A DNA stretch of 64,000 nucleotides from Streptomyces graminofaciens (GCF_030294945.1 NZ_AP018448.1:9210501-9274500), one strand, 5' to 3'. Shown: positions 51,466 through 59,358, counted from the first letter of the stretch. Notes: a model not told the origin generated them from the sequence alone. Translations and numbers: made by a program.

Positions 51466-53589
51466 TCATCCGGCGGTGGAAGCGGAACCGTCTTCGTCGC
51501 GGTTGGCGAGGGCGCGGTGGAGGCGGTCGCGGCCGACGACCATGCGGCCGTCGGACTTGTAGGCGATGTCCGGACCGGCGGCATCAAGCACCCGCTTGAG
51601 GTCACTGTTCGTCCAGCCGCCGTAGGCGTCCTCGTTCAGCAGCGCGAGCCGCTTGAGGACGTCGGCCGTCAGGACACGCGACGCGTCGCCGACGGCGGCG
51701 GCGATGTCGGCGAGCGGGTCGCGCTCCTCGCCCCGCTCGATCACGTGCAGGGTGGTGACGCCGTCGCGCAGGGCCTTGGCGCGGTTGGTGAGGGCTTCGG
51801 CCGCGTCGTCGTCGATGTAGTGCGTGCGCACCGTGATGGACGCCTGTCCGGCCGGAATGGCGATGCCGTCGGAGGCGACGACCAGCGTTCCCCTATCCAG
51901 GCCGGGACGCAGCATGTTCGGCGCGGCACCGCCGTCGACGGCCTTGTCCCCGAGCGCCATGCGGGCCTGCGACTCGGTGCCCAGCGCGAGGGAGGCGCGT
52001 GTGTGGGCGCCCTCGCGGACCAGCTTGGGAAGGTTCTGGTCGGTGGGGTCCTGCGTCCCCTGCCACATCAGTACATTCACCGCACGGCCCTGGTTGTGGA
52101 TCTTGCGGACGGCCATGAAGTAGCGGGAGTTGGACTTGGAGCCGCCGTAGGGGCGCTTGTCCTCGTCCTTGGCCGGGCACATGAACGCCACCTGTGCCTC
52201 GTCGACCAGCACAATCAGCGGCGGGAACGTGCTGCCGGGCGGGGCCTGGAGACGGCGGTTCATCTCCTCCACCGCGCCTTCCACCATCTCCGTCACCTGG
52301 ATCACGTGCTCATCCGTCGGGCCCTGGATCAGAGTGGTGGCGAGCCCGTCGAACATGGCCCAGTCACCCACGCCCTTGAGGTCGCCCATGAGGAACTGCA
52401 CCGACTTGTCCAGCGCGACCCACAGGGCGAGGGAGCGCAGGGCGACGGTCTTGCCCTGGTTGGACAGACCGGTGATGAGCAGGTGGCGCTGGTAGAGGCT
52501 GATGGCGGCGGCGTCCCCGCGCAGGTCCTGCCCCCACGGCGCCTTGCCCTTGGCGTAGTCGGCGGTCATCGTCTCGTCCGTGACCAGCGGAGACGGGCCG
52601 ATCGGCTCGTCCAGCGCTCCGGAGTCGGCGACCCAGAGCCGGACCGTACGGGCGGCCTGAGGGATCGTGATGAACACCTCGTGCTCGTGCCGGGTCAGGT
52701 TCTCCGCCAGCTTGCGCCGCTTGCCCTGCACCTCGTTCGTCGACACCCCCGAGGGAAGGGTGACATCGACCTCGATGCCGCATCCGGCGATCCGGATCGG
52801 ACCGAGCATGGACGCGCCGGCGTCACCCATCTCCTTGATGGCGTTGCGCAGCGCCGGGACCCCCAGGTCGCGCAGGGCCTTGACCACGATGGACGGGGTG
52901 ATCGGCTCGCCCTCGCCCGTCCGGACGTTGGCGGGGAGTGCCCACTGGGGTGCGGCGTGCTGTTTGCGGCCGACCGACCACAGGGCGAGCAGCGCGAGGA
53001 ACGGGCCGATCGTGAGCGCCGGGCCCCACACGATCTGCACGATCCGGATCAGCAGGGCGATGAAGTCGATGGTGGCCGCGAGCGGGGTGATGACGTCTTT
53101 GACGTCGCCGTTGTTGATGGCCATGACGACCCCGAGCGCGACCAGGACACCGATGCTCATGCCCGCCCCGACGGCCGCGCCCTTGGCGGCCTCCACCGGG
53201 GAGTGGAGCAGGTCCATGCGGCGGTGGTGCCGGGCGGCGCGGAAGCGTTGCAACCGCTCCTCCCACTCCTCCGCCGCTTCGAGGTTCCCCGCGGCTTCGG
53301 CGGCACGGATCATGCGCTCGTAGCGAGAACCGGTGCGGCCGTCCCAGGTGCGGCGGGCCACGATCCGCCCGCCGTTGAACGTGTAGGACCCGTGCCGGGC
53401 CACCGCCCGCGCCGTCGCCCTGGTCGACTCATGCGTAACGGCCGACTTCACCGCGCGGCCGGAGCGCACCCACAGCGGCGCGGGCGGCGCCAGCGGGGCG
53501 TCCGGGACGACGGTCAGCACCGTAGGCGTCGCTGTGCCGTCGGCCGGGGGATCGGTGGGCTTGCGGAGGTGAACGACGTTCTCAGACAT
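51466..53589 (-). CDS. traB: TraB/FtsK-like DNA translocase for conjugation
   Basis: A 707-residue septal DNA pump of the TraB (FtsK/SpoIIIE) family, which moves double-stranded DNA between hyphae. Two membrane segments (IGVLVALGVVMAI and LTIGPFLALLALWSVG, about 155-255) precede the motor: Walker A ITGLSNQGKTVALR near 425, Walker B PLIVLVDEAQVAF near 510, and SLALGTESQARMALGD. The C-terminal winged helix (VLTADVLKRLALLNEDAYGGW) is the part that reads clt repeats. The start codon is 8 bases downstream of AGTTC-less purines and is supported by conserved N-terminal MSENVVHLRKP. Confidence 0.92.
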   Translation of the reverse strand: MSENVVHLRKPTDPPADGTATPTVLTVVPDAPLAPPAPLWVRSGRAVKSAVTHESTRATARAVARHGSYTFNGGRIVARRTWDGRTGSRYERMIRAAEAAGNLEAAEEWEERLQRFRAARHHRRMDLLHSPVEAAKGAAVGAGMSIGVLVALGVVMAINNGDVKDVITPLAATIDFIALLIRIVQIVWGPALTIGPFLALLALWSVGRKQHAAPQWALPANVRTGEGEPITPSIVVKALRDLGVPALRNAIKEMGDAGASMLGPIRIAGCGIEVDVTLPSGVSTNEVQGKRRKLAENLTRHEHEVFITIPQAARTVRLWVADSGALDEPIGPSPLVTDETMTADYAKGKAPWGQDLRGDAAAISLYQRHLLITGLSNQGKTVALRSLALWVALDKSVQFLMGDLKGVGDWAMFDGLATTLIQGPTDEHVIQVTEMVEGAVEEMNRRLQAPPGSTFPPLIVLVDEAQVAFMCPAKDEDKRPYGGSKSNSRYFMAVRKIHNQGRAVNVLMWQGTQDPTDQNLPKLVREGAHTRASLALGTESQARMALGDKAVDGGAAPNMLRPGLDRGTLVVASDGIAIPAGQASITVRTHYIDDDAAEALTNRAKALRDGVTTLHVIERGEERDPLADIAAAVGDASRVLTADVLKRLALLNEDAYGGWTNSDLKRVLDAAGPDIAYKSDGRMVVGRDRLHRALANRDEDGSASTAG

Positions 53590-53674
53590 GCTGGAAGTTC
53601 TCCTGACTGCCCCAGGTCGGGGCGGGAGGTTGAGGGCACCCCGCCCGGCAGCCGGGACGGGCGGGGCGGTGTGT

Positions 53675-53974
53675 TCAGCGGGCGCGGTTCTCGCGGTGGC
53701 TGAGCTGGGACGACTCGGTGCGGGGACCGTCCAGCCAGCAGAACGGGCGGATGCCGTCGGCGGTCTTGAACACGCGGATGGCCGTACCCGGCGCGGCGTG
53801 CGGGAGGCCGCAGACGCGGCCCCGGTGGAGGGAAGCCAGCAGGCGGGCGGCGTGGTGCTCGCATCCGTCGGCACCGGCGCCCCTGGCGTCCAGTACGGTC
53901 ACCACCACCGGACCGCCGCAGGGGGTGGGGTCCTCCGGATGAGCGGCGCGGCAACGGTGAAGGGCCACGCTCAC
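53675..53974 (-). CDS. AICE conserved hypothetical protein (99 aa)
   Basis: Starts at GTG overlapping the previous stop as GTGA. Cys/His-containing core: CGGPVVVTVLDARG, GCEHHAARLLASL, GTAIRVFKTADGIRPF, ending in a charged QLSHRENRAR. I recall this pattern in other Streptomyces elements without known function. It precedes traB by 85 bases. Confidence 0.75.
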   Translation of the reverse strand: MSVALHRCRAAHPEDPTPCGGPVVVTVLDARGAGADGCEHHAARLLASLHRGRVCGLPHAAPGTAIRVFKTADGIRPFCWLDGPRTESSQLSHRENRAR

Positions 53975-54075
53975 CACCAACTCGACTTCTTCTTGGGCAC
54001 GATGTACGGGCAGCCGTTGCGCATGTGGTCCACGCACTGCGGGCACTCGCGGGGAGGCGTGTCCTTGCCGGGCAT
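53971..54075 (-). CDS. 34-residue zinc-ribbon-like microprotein
   Basis: A frame too short for normal gene finding: MPGKDTPPRECPQCVDHM, then RNGCPYIVPKKKSSWW. It has C-x2-C plus a third Cys and a His that could hold zinc. Its stop overlaps the next start as GTGA and its own ATG lies two bases after the preceding stop, which argues for translation. It shares a KKSS-W-W C-terminus with the preceding 105-residue protein. Confidence 0.6.
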   Translation of the reverse strand: MPGKDTPPRECPQCVDHMRNGCPYIVPKKKSSWW

Positions 54076-54077
54076 GG

Positions 54078-54395
54078 TCACCACCATCCCGAGGACTTCT
54101 TGGCGGCCTTGGCACGGGCGGCCTCAGTGATCAGCCGCTGACGCTCGCCGTGCAGGGCCGTCAGCTCCGCAATCAGCCGCGTCTCGACGGCGGAACCGAT
54201 GGAGTCCATCCGGTCCTCGGCACCGGCCGTGCTGCGGCCCTTGTGGACGCTGCGGGCACCCTTGGCCATGGCGCGGGTCATCGCCAGCCGTTCACGGCTG
54301 GTCAGCGGCCACCACTCGCCCCGCCGCACGGCTTCCAGCTTCTTGACGGTCTTGTCGATCTCGCGGTCGAGGCGGCGTATCTCGGAGTTGCCCAT
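54078..54395 (-). CDS. AICE hypothetical helical protein (105 aa)
   Basis: A highly charged, likely coiled-coil protein: EIRRLDREIDKTVKKLEAVR near 5-24, RLIAELTALHGERQRLITEA near 73-92, ending AKKSSGWW. No known domain. One base separates it from the upstream zinc-binding gene. Role unknown; position between Spd-like and Tra genes suggests a transfer function. Confidence 0.72.
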   Translation of the reverse strand: MGNSEIRRLDREIDKTVKKLEAVRRGEWWPLTSRERLAMTRAMAKGARSVHKGRSTAGAEDRMDSIGSAVETRLIAELTALHGERQRLITEAARAKAAKKSSGWW

Positions 54396-54396
54396 G

Positions 54397-54783
54397 TCAG
54401 AGGCTCCGTTCGGACCCGTGCGGGTCGGGGTAGGCGCACGGCACGCAGGTGCCGAGCGAGGTCGGGATGCAGTAGCTGTAGGTGATCCGGCACTCGGGGC
54501 AGGTGCGGCGGGCGAGCATCGCCAGGGCGAGCGCGCCCCACTTGCGCGAGGTCATCGGCCGCACCGGCTTGGCGAGGTCGATCCGGTAGAGGTAGGCGAC
54601 CAGCGGCGGGCGCCGGTGCCGGCCGCGCATGACCTGCGCCGCCACCTCCTGACCGCCCGGACGCAGACCGAGCGCGCGCAGTCCGCGGCGGGTGGCGTAG
54701 CCGTCCGGCGCGCACTTCCACGGGTAGGTGGGGATGCCGTAGCGGTCGCCGTCCGGGTCGAAGAACGCGGCACGGGCCATCAT
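54397..54783 (-). CDS. RRQRL-motif-type zinc-binding protein (128 aa)
   Basis: MARAAFFDPDGDRYGIPTYPW and TRRGLRALGLRPGGQ followed by KPVRPMTSRKW match an AICE protein family usually annotated for an RRQRL motif, here RRGLR. The C-terminal CPECRITYSYCIP...CVPC provides a four-Cys zinc ribbon. It overlaps the upstream gene's stop by one base (TGATG). Likely a small DNA- or protein-binding component of the transfer operon. Confidence 0.78.
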   Translation of the reverse strand: MMARAAFFDPDGDRYGIPTYPWKCAPDGYATRRGLRALGLRPGGQEVAAQVMRGRHRRPPLVAYLYRIDLAKPVRPMTSRKWGALALAMLARRTCPECRITYSYCIPTSLGTCVPCAYPDPHGSERSL

Positions 54784-55895
54784 CAGGCGGCCTTGGCGGC
54801 GCGCTCAGCGAGCAGCGTGTCCCGAAGCGTCCGCGCGTTCACCGGGGAGGTGCGGAGCGCGCGGCGGATGCCTTCGGCGGTCACCTTGGCGTCCGGCCAA
54901 TCGGCCGTCGCCGTCCGTGCCTCGTCCAGGAGTTGAGCCGCCGTGCGGCGCGGCCGTGGCGATCGGGCCGACTCGGGAACCCGACCGGTCGCCCGACGGG
55001 TCGGGGTCGACTCCGCCGCCACCGTCCGCTTCTCGATCGAGGCGACCGGCGCCCGGTCGACCGCCAGGGCAACGGCGGGTACGGGCTTGAGCGGGAGGGT
55101 AGATTTCGTGAAGTCGACCGCCACCGGATCGGGCACCCGCACCACCGTCGCCGTGATCGACTCCGGGGTCGATTCCGGCAGGTCAGCCATAGACCGTTTA
55201 CTCACGGTCTCGGTAGATTCCTCCGCGTTCGCGACCAGGGTGGGGATCGGGGTGGTGCCGCCGAACATCGACAGGAGTGCGGCGTTCGCACCGGCGGTGA
55301 CGCGGTCGCGCTGGACGTCCAGCAGCCTCGATCCGAGTGCCGTGTCCCCGACTCCGACCTTGCGGGCCAGCCGCCACGACTTGCGCTCCGACCACTTCTT
55401 GATCCGGTCGCTGGGGTGGTGTTCGGCGCGGGCGCGGTGGTAGGCGAGGGCCTGCACGATGTCGGCGGTGCGTCGCTCGTTCTCGGCGTCGCGGCCGTCG
55501 GTGTGGACGACGATCCGGCGGGCGAGGAATGCCATGCCTTCCGCCGACACGGACATGCCCATCGGGGTCAGGGCGTAGATGACGGTCCGGCCCGGGTCCG
55601 GCGCGGCCATGGCGCCCATGGCGGACGCGGCGGTCGGCAGCGCCCACAGTCCGAGCCGCACGACGCGCGGGGAGGACTGGCCCAGCATGGTCAGCCCCAA
55701 CAGGACCAGGGCGAGCACGGCGGTGGCGCCCTCGCCGGCGGCGAGGGCCCCGAGCGCGGTGCCCTTGCCGTAGGAGTGCCCGATGTTGCTGTAGGTGCCG
55801 ATACCGCCGATCACGCCCGTGGCCAGCATCGGCACGAACGCGGCCGTCAGCACCCCGATCTGAACCTTCGTCAGAGGCTTGCGGGTCTCGCTCAC
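54783..55895 (-). CDS. Spd-like DUF2637-type membrane protein with long cytoplasmic tail
   Basis: A 370-residue protein: four membrane segments in the first ~130 residues (VQIGVLTAAFVPMLATGVIG; TAVLALVLLGLTML; LWALPTAASAMGAMAA; then the SAEGMAFLARRIV region), a basic segment (RIKKWSERKSWRLARKVG) and a Ser/Thr/Pro-rich C-terminal half ending in a helix-turn-helix-like QLLDEARTATADWPDAKVTAEGIRRALR. This architecture recurs in AICE spread/transfer genes. GTG start overlapping the previous stop as GTGA. Confidence 0.78.
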   Translation of the reverse strand: MSETRKPLTKVQIGVLTAAFVPMLATGVIGGIGTYSNIGHSYGKGTALGALAAGEGATAVLALVLLGLTMLGQSSPRVVRLGLWALPTAASAMGAMAAPDPGRTVIYALTPMGMSVSAEGMAFLARRIVVHTDGRDAENERRTADIVQALAYHRARAEHHPSDRIKKWSERKSWRLARKVGVGDTALGSRLLDVQRDRVTAGANAALLSMFGGTTPIPTLVANAEESTETVSKRSMADLPESTPESITATVVRVPDPVAVDFTKSTLPLKPVPAVALAVDRAPVASIEKRTVAAESTPTRRATGRVPESARSPRPRRTAAQLLDEARTATADWPDAKVTAEGIRRALRTSPVNARTLRDTLLAERAAKAA

Positions 55896-56344
55896 GCCGC
55901 ACCCCCCACCACGGCGATCAGCGCCGCGAGGGCAAGCAGCGCGCCGCCCGCGCACGTCAGGTCGATGGCGCGGCGCAGACCGGTGAACTTGGCGACCGCG
56001 AGCCGGGACAGACCCGCGATATCCGCACTGCGGTCGACCTCGGCCAGCGTGGCCGTGATCTCCTCGGCGGTGAGCGTCGCCCACAGGGGGAAACCGTGCC
56101 GGCCCCGCAGGTTCGGCCGCACCGACCGCAGCAGCAGACCAGACGCCCCGACCAGCAGCACCATGCCGGACCCACCCACCGCGTAGGCGGCGGGGTTCAG
56201 CGGCATGTCCTTGGCGACCGTCCACGCACCGGCCAGCACCGCGCCGATGAACGCGAGCAGAAGACCGGTCTTGGTGTCCGTCCGCGCGATCTCCGCCTTC
56301 ACCTCAGCGTGCGCGGCCGTCAGGTTCGCATCGGCGGCGCTCAC
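55892..56344 (-). CDS. PycTM-like (Pycsar effector-type) membrane protein
   Basis: A 150-residue protein whose EVKAEIARTDTKTGLLLAF near residues 14-32, two membrane helices (LLLAFIGAVLAGAWTVA; YAVGGSGMVLLVGASGLLLRSV), FPLWATLT, and C-terminal helix (GGALLALAALIAVV) match my recollection of the Pycsar effector TM family (DUF5706), which in phage defence opens membranes on sensing cyclic UMP or CMP. No cyclase gene is visible in the window. It overlaps both neighbours as GTGA within the transfer operon, so it may act in conjugation, exclusion or defence. Confidence 0.72.
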   Translation of the reverse strand: MSAADANLTAAHAEVKAEIARTDTKTGLLLAFIGAVLAGAWTVAKDMPLNPAAYAVGGSGMVLLVGASGLLLRSVRPNLRGRHGFPLWATLTAEEITATLAEVDRSADIAGLSRLAVAKFTGLRRAIDLTCAGGALLALAALIAVVGGAA

Positions 56345-56610
56345 GCGGCACCGCCCGCCGTACGGTCGGCGGCGGAGCGGTTGGCCAGCGCCCGCCGCTC
56401 CTCCAGCACCCTGCCGAACGCCCGGCGCAGACGCTTGGTGTCCACCTCGTTCGGCGTGTGGTTGAGAGCGATGATCTGCGCGTCGATCAAGTCGACGTCC
56501 GCCAGGATCGCGGGCATCTCCTGCTCGATCGCGTCCAGCTCGGCGTTCGTCGGCTCCATGAAGTCGGCGAACGCCGTAACAGCGTCCTGAACAGTGACGA
56601 TGGGACTCAT
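56341..56610 (-). CDS. DUF6284 family protein (89 aa)
   Basis: EPTNAELDAIEQEMPAILADVDLIDAQI followed in the second half by RLRRAFGRVLEERRAL fits the DUF6284 pattern found in Streptomyces elements: an acidic helical half and a basic helix. Function unknown. It starts the run of overlapping genes 56610 to 53675, behind the hairpin at 56651. Confidence 0.78.
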   Translation of the reverse strand: MSPIVTVQDAVTAFADFMEPTNAELDAIEQEMPAILADVDLIDAQIIALNHTPNEVDTKRLRRAFGRVLEERRALANRSAADRTAGGAA

Positions 56611-56650
56611 TGGGTCGTGTTCCTCTCACAGGGGGGAACGGCCCGAACAG

Positions 56651-56678
56651 CACCCCCGGAGTTGGCCCTCCGGGGGTG
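56651..56678 (-). terminator. Hairpin between the 57-aa gene and the DUF6284 operon
   Basis: CACCCCCGGAG and CTCCGGGGGTG pair perfectly (11 bases) around TTGGCC. No clear T-run follows on the minus strand, so it may attenuate rather than stop transcription into the transfer operon. Confidence 0.6.
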
Positions 56679-56836
56679 CGCGCCGTTGAAGTCGGAAACC
56701 CTCCGGCTCCCCTCAGCCCCGCCCGTACGACCAGCACGCAAGAGCGCGGTCGGACGGGCAGGGGAGGCAACCGGCCGCAGCTTCAGCCGCTGCGATGGCA
56801 GGAAGGCGACCGCACTGGACGGCCGCCGTGGTCCGG

Positions 56837-57010
56837 CTAGAAGTTGAAGTGCAGATCTCCGTGGTGCGTGCCACCAGAGACCCCGTGAAAGTCGCCGTCG
56901 ACCACGGTCACGTCCTGGCTCTGCTGCGCCTGCTGCTCTTCGTAGATCCGTCCGGTCATACCGGCCTGGATGGCGGCGGTGATCTCTTCGGGTGTCTGAG
57001 GCATCCCCAT
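56837..57010 (-). CDS. Small acidic AICE protein (57 aa)
   Basis: MPQTPEEITAAIQAGMTGRI, a Gln-rich turn, then VTVVDGDFHGVSGG and a His-rich end THHGDLHFNF. AAGGGAGA at good spacing precedes ATG 57010. The short beta-hairpin-like C-terminus recalls small mobile-element proteins, but no family is assigned. It is the first gene downstream of the operator at 57381. Confidence 0.7.
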   Translation of the reverse strand: MGMPQTPEEITAAIQAGMTGRIYEEQQAQQSQDVTVVDGDFHGVSGGTHHGDLHFNF

Positions 57011-57380
57011 GACTGGTCTCCCTTGGGTGAAGGCGGAACGGCTTGAGGCCCACTCATTGCGTGAGCGGGTAGACCGGCCTGAACGGCGGCCGGAGCACCC
57101 CGGACCGGACGCGAACCGGTCAGGCTGCCTTCCGGGGCTCCGCGATCTTTGCCCTTGTCTCACCGCACGTGTGGGTCACTTGTCCGCCCTGTAGGGACGG
57201 CATGGGAGAAGGTTCTTGCTGCTCGTGCGGCAGGGCCTACGGCTTGTCGCTGTTGCCTGATGCTTCTGACGGCCGCTCTTCCCCATGTGCAGGCTGCGGT
57301 GCGCCCTTTGTTGAGTTCTCAACCAACGTGCGCTGCCTTCGTACTCACCCCTGCGGGCTTTCCTCCGGGCACATCCCTAG
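57011..57380. other. Leader/promoter region of the transfer operon
   Basis: About 370 bases with no convincing gene. A -10-like TAGGGA (minus strand, 57379-57374) abuts the operator at 57381. A GTTGAG-TT-CTCAAC dyad lies near 57323-57336. A plus-strand frame at 57169-57465 has several Cys pairs but no ribosome site. Confidence 0.5.
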
Positions 57381-57404
57381 ACTGGACCGGTGGACCGGTC
57401 CAGT
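57381..57404. promoter_or_regulatory. GntR operator candidate 1
   Basis: ACTGGACCGG, TGGA, CCGGTCCAGT: ten-base perfect arms containing TGGACCGGTCCA. It overlies the predicted -35 to -10 spacer of the leftward transfer promoter. Confidence 0.7.
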
Positions 57405-57462
57405 CAACCTCCAAGTCCCCATCGGAGTCGGCGAGTTGGTCATTGGTACTGGTCAGGGGCCA

Positions 57463-57504
57463 TAAAAAGAAAAGAAAAAGCTGGACCGGCGGACCGGTCC
57501 AGCT
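57463..57504 (-). terminator. Rho-independent terminator of the gntR gene, with operator-like stem
   Basis: On the minus strand AGCTGGACCGG, TCCG, CCGGTCCAGCT form an 11-base stem followed by TTTTCTTTTCTTTTTA. The stem repeats the operator core at 57381, so it may also bind the GntR protein. Confidence 0.8.
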
Positions 57505-57524
57505 CCCTTATGGGTCACTCTGGC

Positions 57525-58241
57525 CTACATCGCATAGGTGTCCACCTGCTCGTAGTGAGGGGAGGGAGTGACGCCCTCCTCGCATACGAGCGGGCGCCCC
57601 TCTTGGTCGTATGCGGTATGTAGAACCACGGCGACTGCCGTTGCTTCGGGCAGTCCCAGGTGATGGGCTTCGGACTCGGTTGCTAGGCGGACCGTGGTCA
57701 CGTCCACTCCCTCTACGGGAAAGCGGCCGGTCTGTCGGCGCACGTAACGAGTAGTTCCCTCCGGGATGGGGGCGGTCTGCGCGAGTCGTGGGGAGGCTTC
57801 CGCGATCTCGAGCGGGAACCAGGCTTCCGCGTAGCTGTGCGGACTCCCGTCCGGGAGTTGGAGGATACGGATGCGTCGCAGCGTAGACACGCCAGAGTCC
57901 ATGCCGAGCACGGCGGCCACTCGCGCAGGTGGCTCCGCCCAATCCGGCTCGCCGACGCGCAGGAAGGGCATGCCGCCGGCGATGCGAGCGGAGCCCGCCC
58001 GCCGCGCGCCCGCAGGCCGTGCGACGGGCGTTTCCGTCACCACAAAACCTGTCCCTTGCTTGGCCACGACGACGCCGTCGTTCCGCAGCACGTCCATCGC
58101 TTTGACGGTCGTCGCGCGCGACACCGACCACTGTTCCGCCAGGTCACGCCCGGATGGCAGGGTCTCCCCCGGCGCGAACTCGCCAGCGGCGATTCGGGCG
58201 CGCAGCGACTCCGCGATCTCCTCATACTTCAGTAGCGCCAT
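57525..58241 (-). CDS. GntR family regulator, HutC/UTRA subfamily (KorSA-like)
   Basis: A 238-residue repressor: winged helix in residues 5-70 (LRARIAAGEFAPGETLPSGRDLAEQWSVSRATTVKAM), UTRA ligand domain 95-235 (RIRILQLPDGSPHSYAEAWFP, TTRYVRRQTG, YDQEGRPLVCEEGV). In pSAM2 the equivalent KorSA keeps the element integrated by silencing transfer/replication genes. Likely operators lie at 57381 and 57479 downstream and at 58267 in its own promoter. AGAGGGG precedes ATG 58241. Confidence 0.9.
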   Translation of the reverse strand: MALLKYEEIAESLRARIAAGEFAPGETLPSGRDLAEQWSVSRATTVKAMDVLRNDGVVVAKQGTGFVVTETPVARPAGARRAGSARIAGGMPFLRVGEPDWAEPPARVAAVLGMDSGVSTLRRIRILQLPDGSPHSYAEAWFPLEIAEASPRLAQTAPIPEGTTRYVRRQTGRFPVEGVDVTTVRLATESEAHHLGLPEATAVAVVLHTAYDQEGRPLVCEEGVTPSPHYEQVDTYAM

Positions 58242-58266
58242 TGAATGCCCCTCTTGCCGTCTCCAT

Positions 58267-58282
58267 GGTGGACTGGTCCACC
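58267..58282. promoter_or_regulatory. GntR operator candidate 3, divergent promoter
   Basis: GGTGGAC-TG-GTCCACC is a perfect dyad with the same GGAC...GGTCC core, in the 62-base gap between gntR and the methyltransferase gene. It can control both. Confidence 0.7.
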
Positions 58283-58303
58283 GGTACACAGCATACTGCC
58301 GTT

Positions 58304-59122
58304 ATGTCGAATTTCGGATTGGCTCCTTCCGTTCTGCGCTTCTACGGCGAGACCGTCGACGAAAGCAGCCGCCTGCACCGGTCAGCGGATGGTCGTCTTG
58401 AGCTGGCCCGGACCAAGGAACTCCTGCGACGCTTCCTGCCGCCGGCGCCTGCGAGCGTGCTGGACGTCGGAGGCGGGGCCGGTGTGCACGCAGAGTGGCT
58501 GGTCAAGGACGGGTACGCGGTCTCCTTGGTCGATCCCATTCCGCGGCACATTGAGCAGGCAGCCGCCATCTGCTCGGCGTCGCTCGGAGACGCGCGAGCG
58601 CTCGACGCTGACGACGACAGCTACGACGTGGTGCAGCTACTTGGCCCCCTCTATCACCTGCCCGACGCTGCTGACCGCCGCAGGGCGCTCGCTGAAGCTC
58701 GCCGCGTGGTGAAGCCGGGTGGGCTCGTAGCCGCAGCAGCGATTAACCGCTACGCCTCACTCTTCGAGCACGTCACGTACGCACACCTGCACACTGAGCG
58801 CATGCAGGAGCCGGTGTCCAAGATTCTCCGCACGGCCGTGCACGAGGGCCCGCACTTCACCCTGGCGTACTTCCACCGGGCAGAGGAACTTGCCGATGAG
58901 CTACGGGAGTCGGGGCTCACCGACGTGGAGGTGTTCGGGATCGAAGGTCCGGCATGGTCGCTGGTCAAGGCTGTTGAACAACAGCCAGGCGAGGGACCTA
59001 CCGATGACCTGATTGCCTCCGCCATGACGGCCGCGCGGATGGCTGAGCCGTACCCGGAGCTGCTCGCTGCCAGCTCGCACCTTCTGGCCGTCGGTCGGGC
59101 TCCCGCCAACGTCACCGCTTAA
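58304..59122 (+). CDS. Class I SAM-dependent methyltransferase (AICE cargo)
   Basis: A 272-residue methyltransferase. Motif I is SVLDVGGGAGVHAEWL near 50-65, the acidic VDP follows the second strand, and YDVVQLLGPLYHL near 110 is motif IV-like. The first 45 residues form a helical lid. Resembles small-molecule or tRNA-cmo5U-type methyltransferases; the acceptor is unknown. The start is only 22 bases past the GntR dyad, so it is probably part of the KorSA-like regulon. Divergent from gntR. Confidence 0.82.
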   Translation: MSNFGLAPSVLRFYGETVDESSRLHRSADGRLELARTKELLRRFLPPAPASVLDVGGGAGVHAEWLVKDGYAVSLVDPIPRHIEQAAAICSASLGDARALDADDDSYDVVQLLGPLYHLPDAADRRRALAEARRVVKPGGLVAAAAINRYASLFEHVTYAHLHTERMQEPVSKILRTAVHEGPHFTLAYFHRAEELADELRESGLTDVEVFGIEGPAWSLVKAVEQQPGEGPTDDLIASAMTAARMAEPYPELLAASSHLLAVGRAPANVTA

Positions 59123-59289
59123 CCGGCCGAGAGGTCAGCTGGGCCGGGATGCGATCTGGCGGCGGGCAGGACCCCAGACACGCGCGTGTCGGAGTCCCGC
59201 TACAAAGGAGCTGATGCGCTGGTCAGCGCGGGCGGCTCCGTCTCATAGGTCTGCGACAACTCACGGCCGGGCGGGCGTCTGGCCGGCGG

Positions 59290-59320
59290 GTGTCGCAGGT
59301 TCGAATCCTGCCGGGAACCA
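59290..59320 (+). tRNA. tRNA 3'-end-like fragment (T-arm plus CCA), no 5' half found
   Basis: GCAGG-TTCGAAT-CCTGC (59295-59311) is a textbook T-arm and is followed by CGGGAACCA. No matching acceptor 5' strand or anticodon arm can be folded in the preceding ~90 bases. The remainder of 59123-59592 shows no gene. It may be a remnant attachment site or a decayed tRNA. Confidence 0.4.
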
Positions 59321-59325
59321 GTAAA

Positions 59326-59358
59326 AAAGGCCACGCCCGATCACAGTCCGGGGCCTTT
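59326..59358 (+). terminator. Hairpin after the tRNA-like fragment
   Basis: AAAGGCC and GGCCTTT pair across 19 bases, five bases after the CCA. This is the type of terminator commonly seen after tRNA genes. Confidence 0.55.

Noticed and set aside
57169..57465. 98-codon plus-strand frame with several Cys pairs, possible zinc ribbon
   Set aside because: No Shine-Dalgarno, runs through the GntR operator at 57381, and the Cys spacing is irregular; kept only as a remark in the leader region.
59230..59320. Complete tRNA gene
   Set aside because: Only the T-arm and CCA end fold; no complementary 5' acceptor strand or anticodon arm could be found, so only a fragment is reported.
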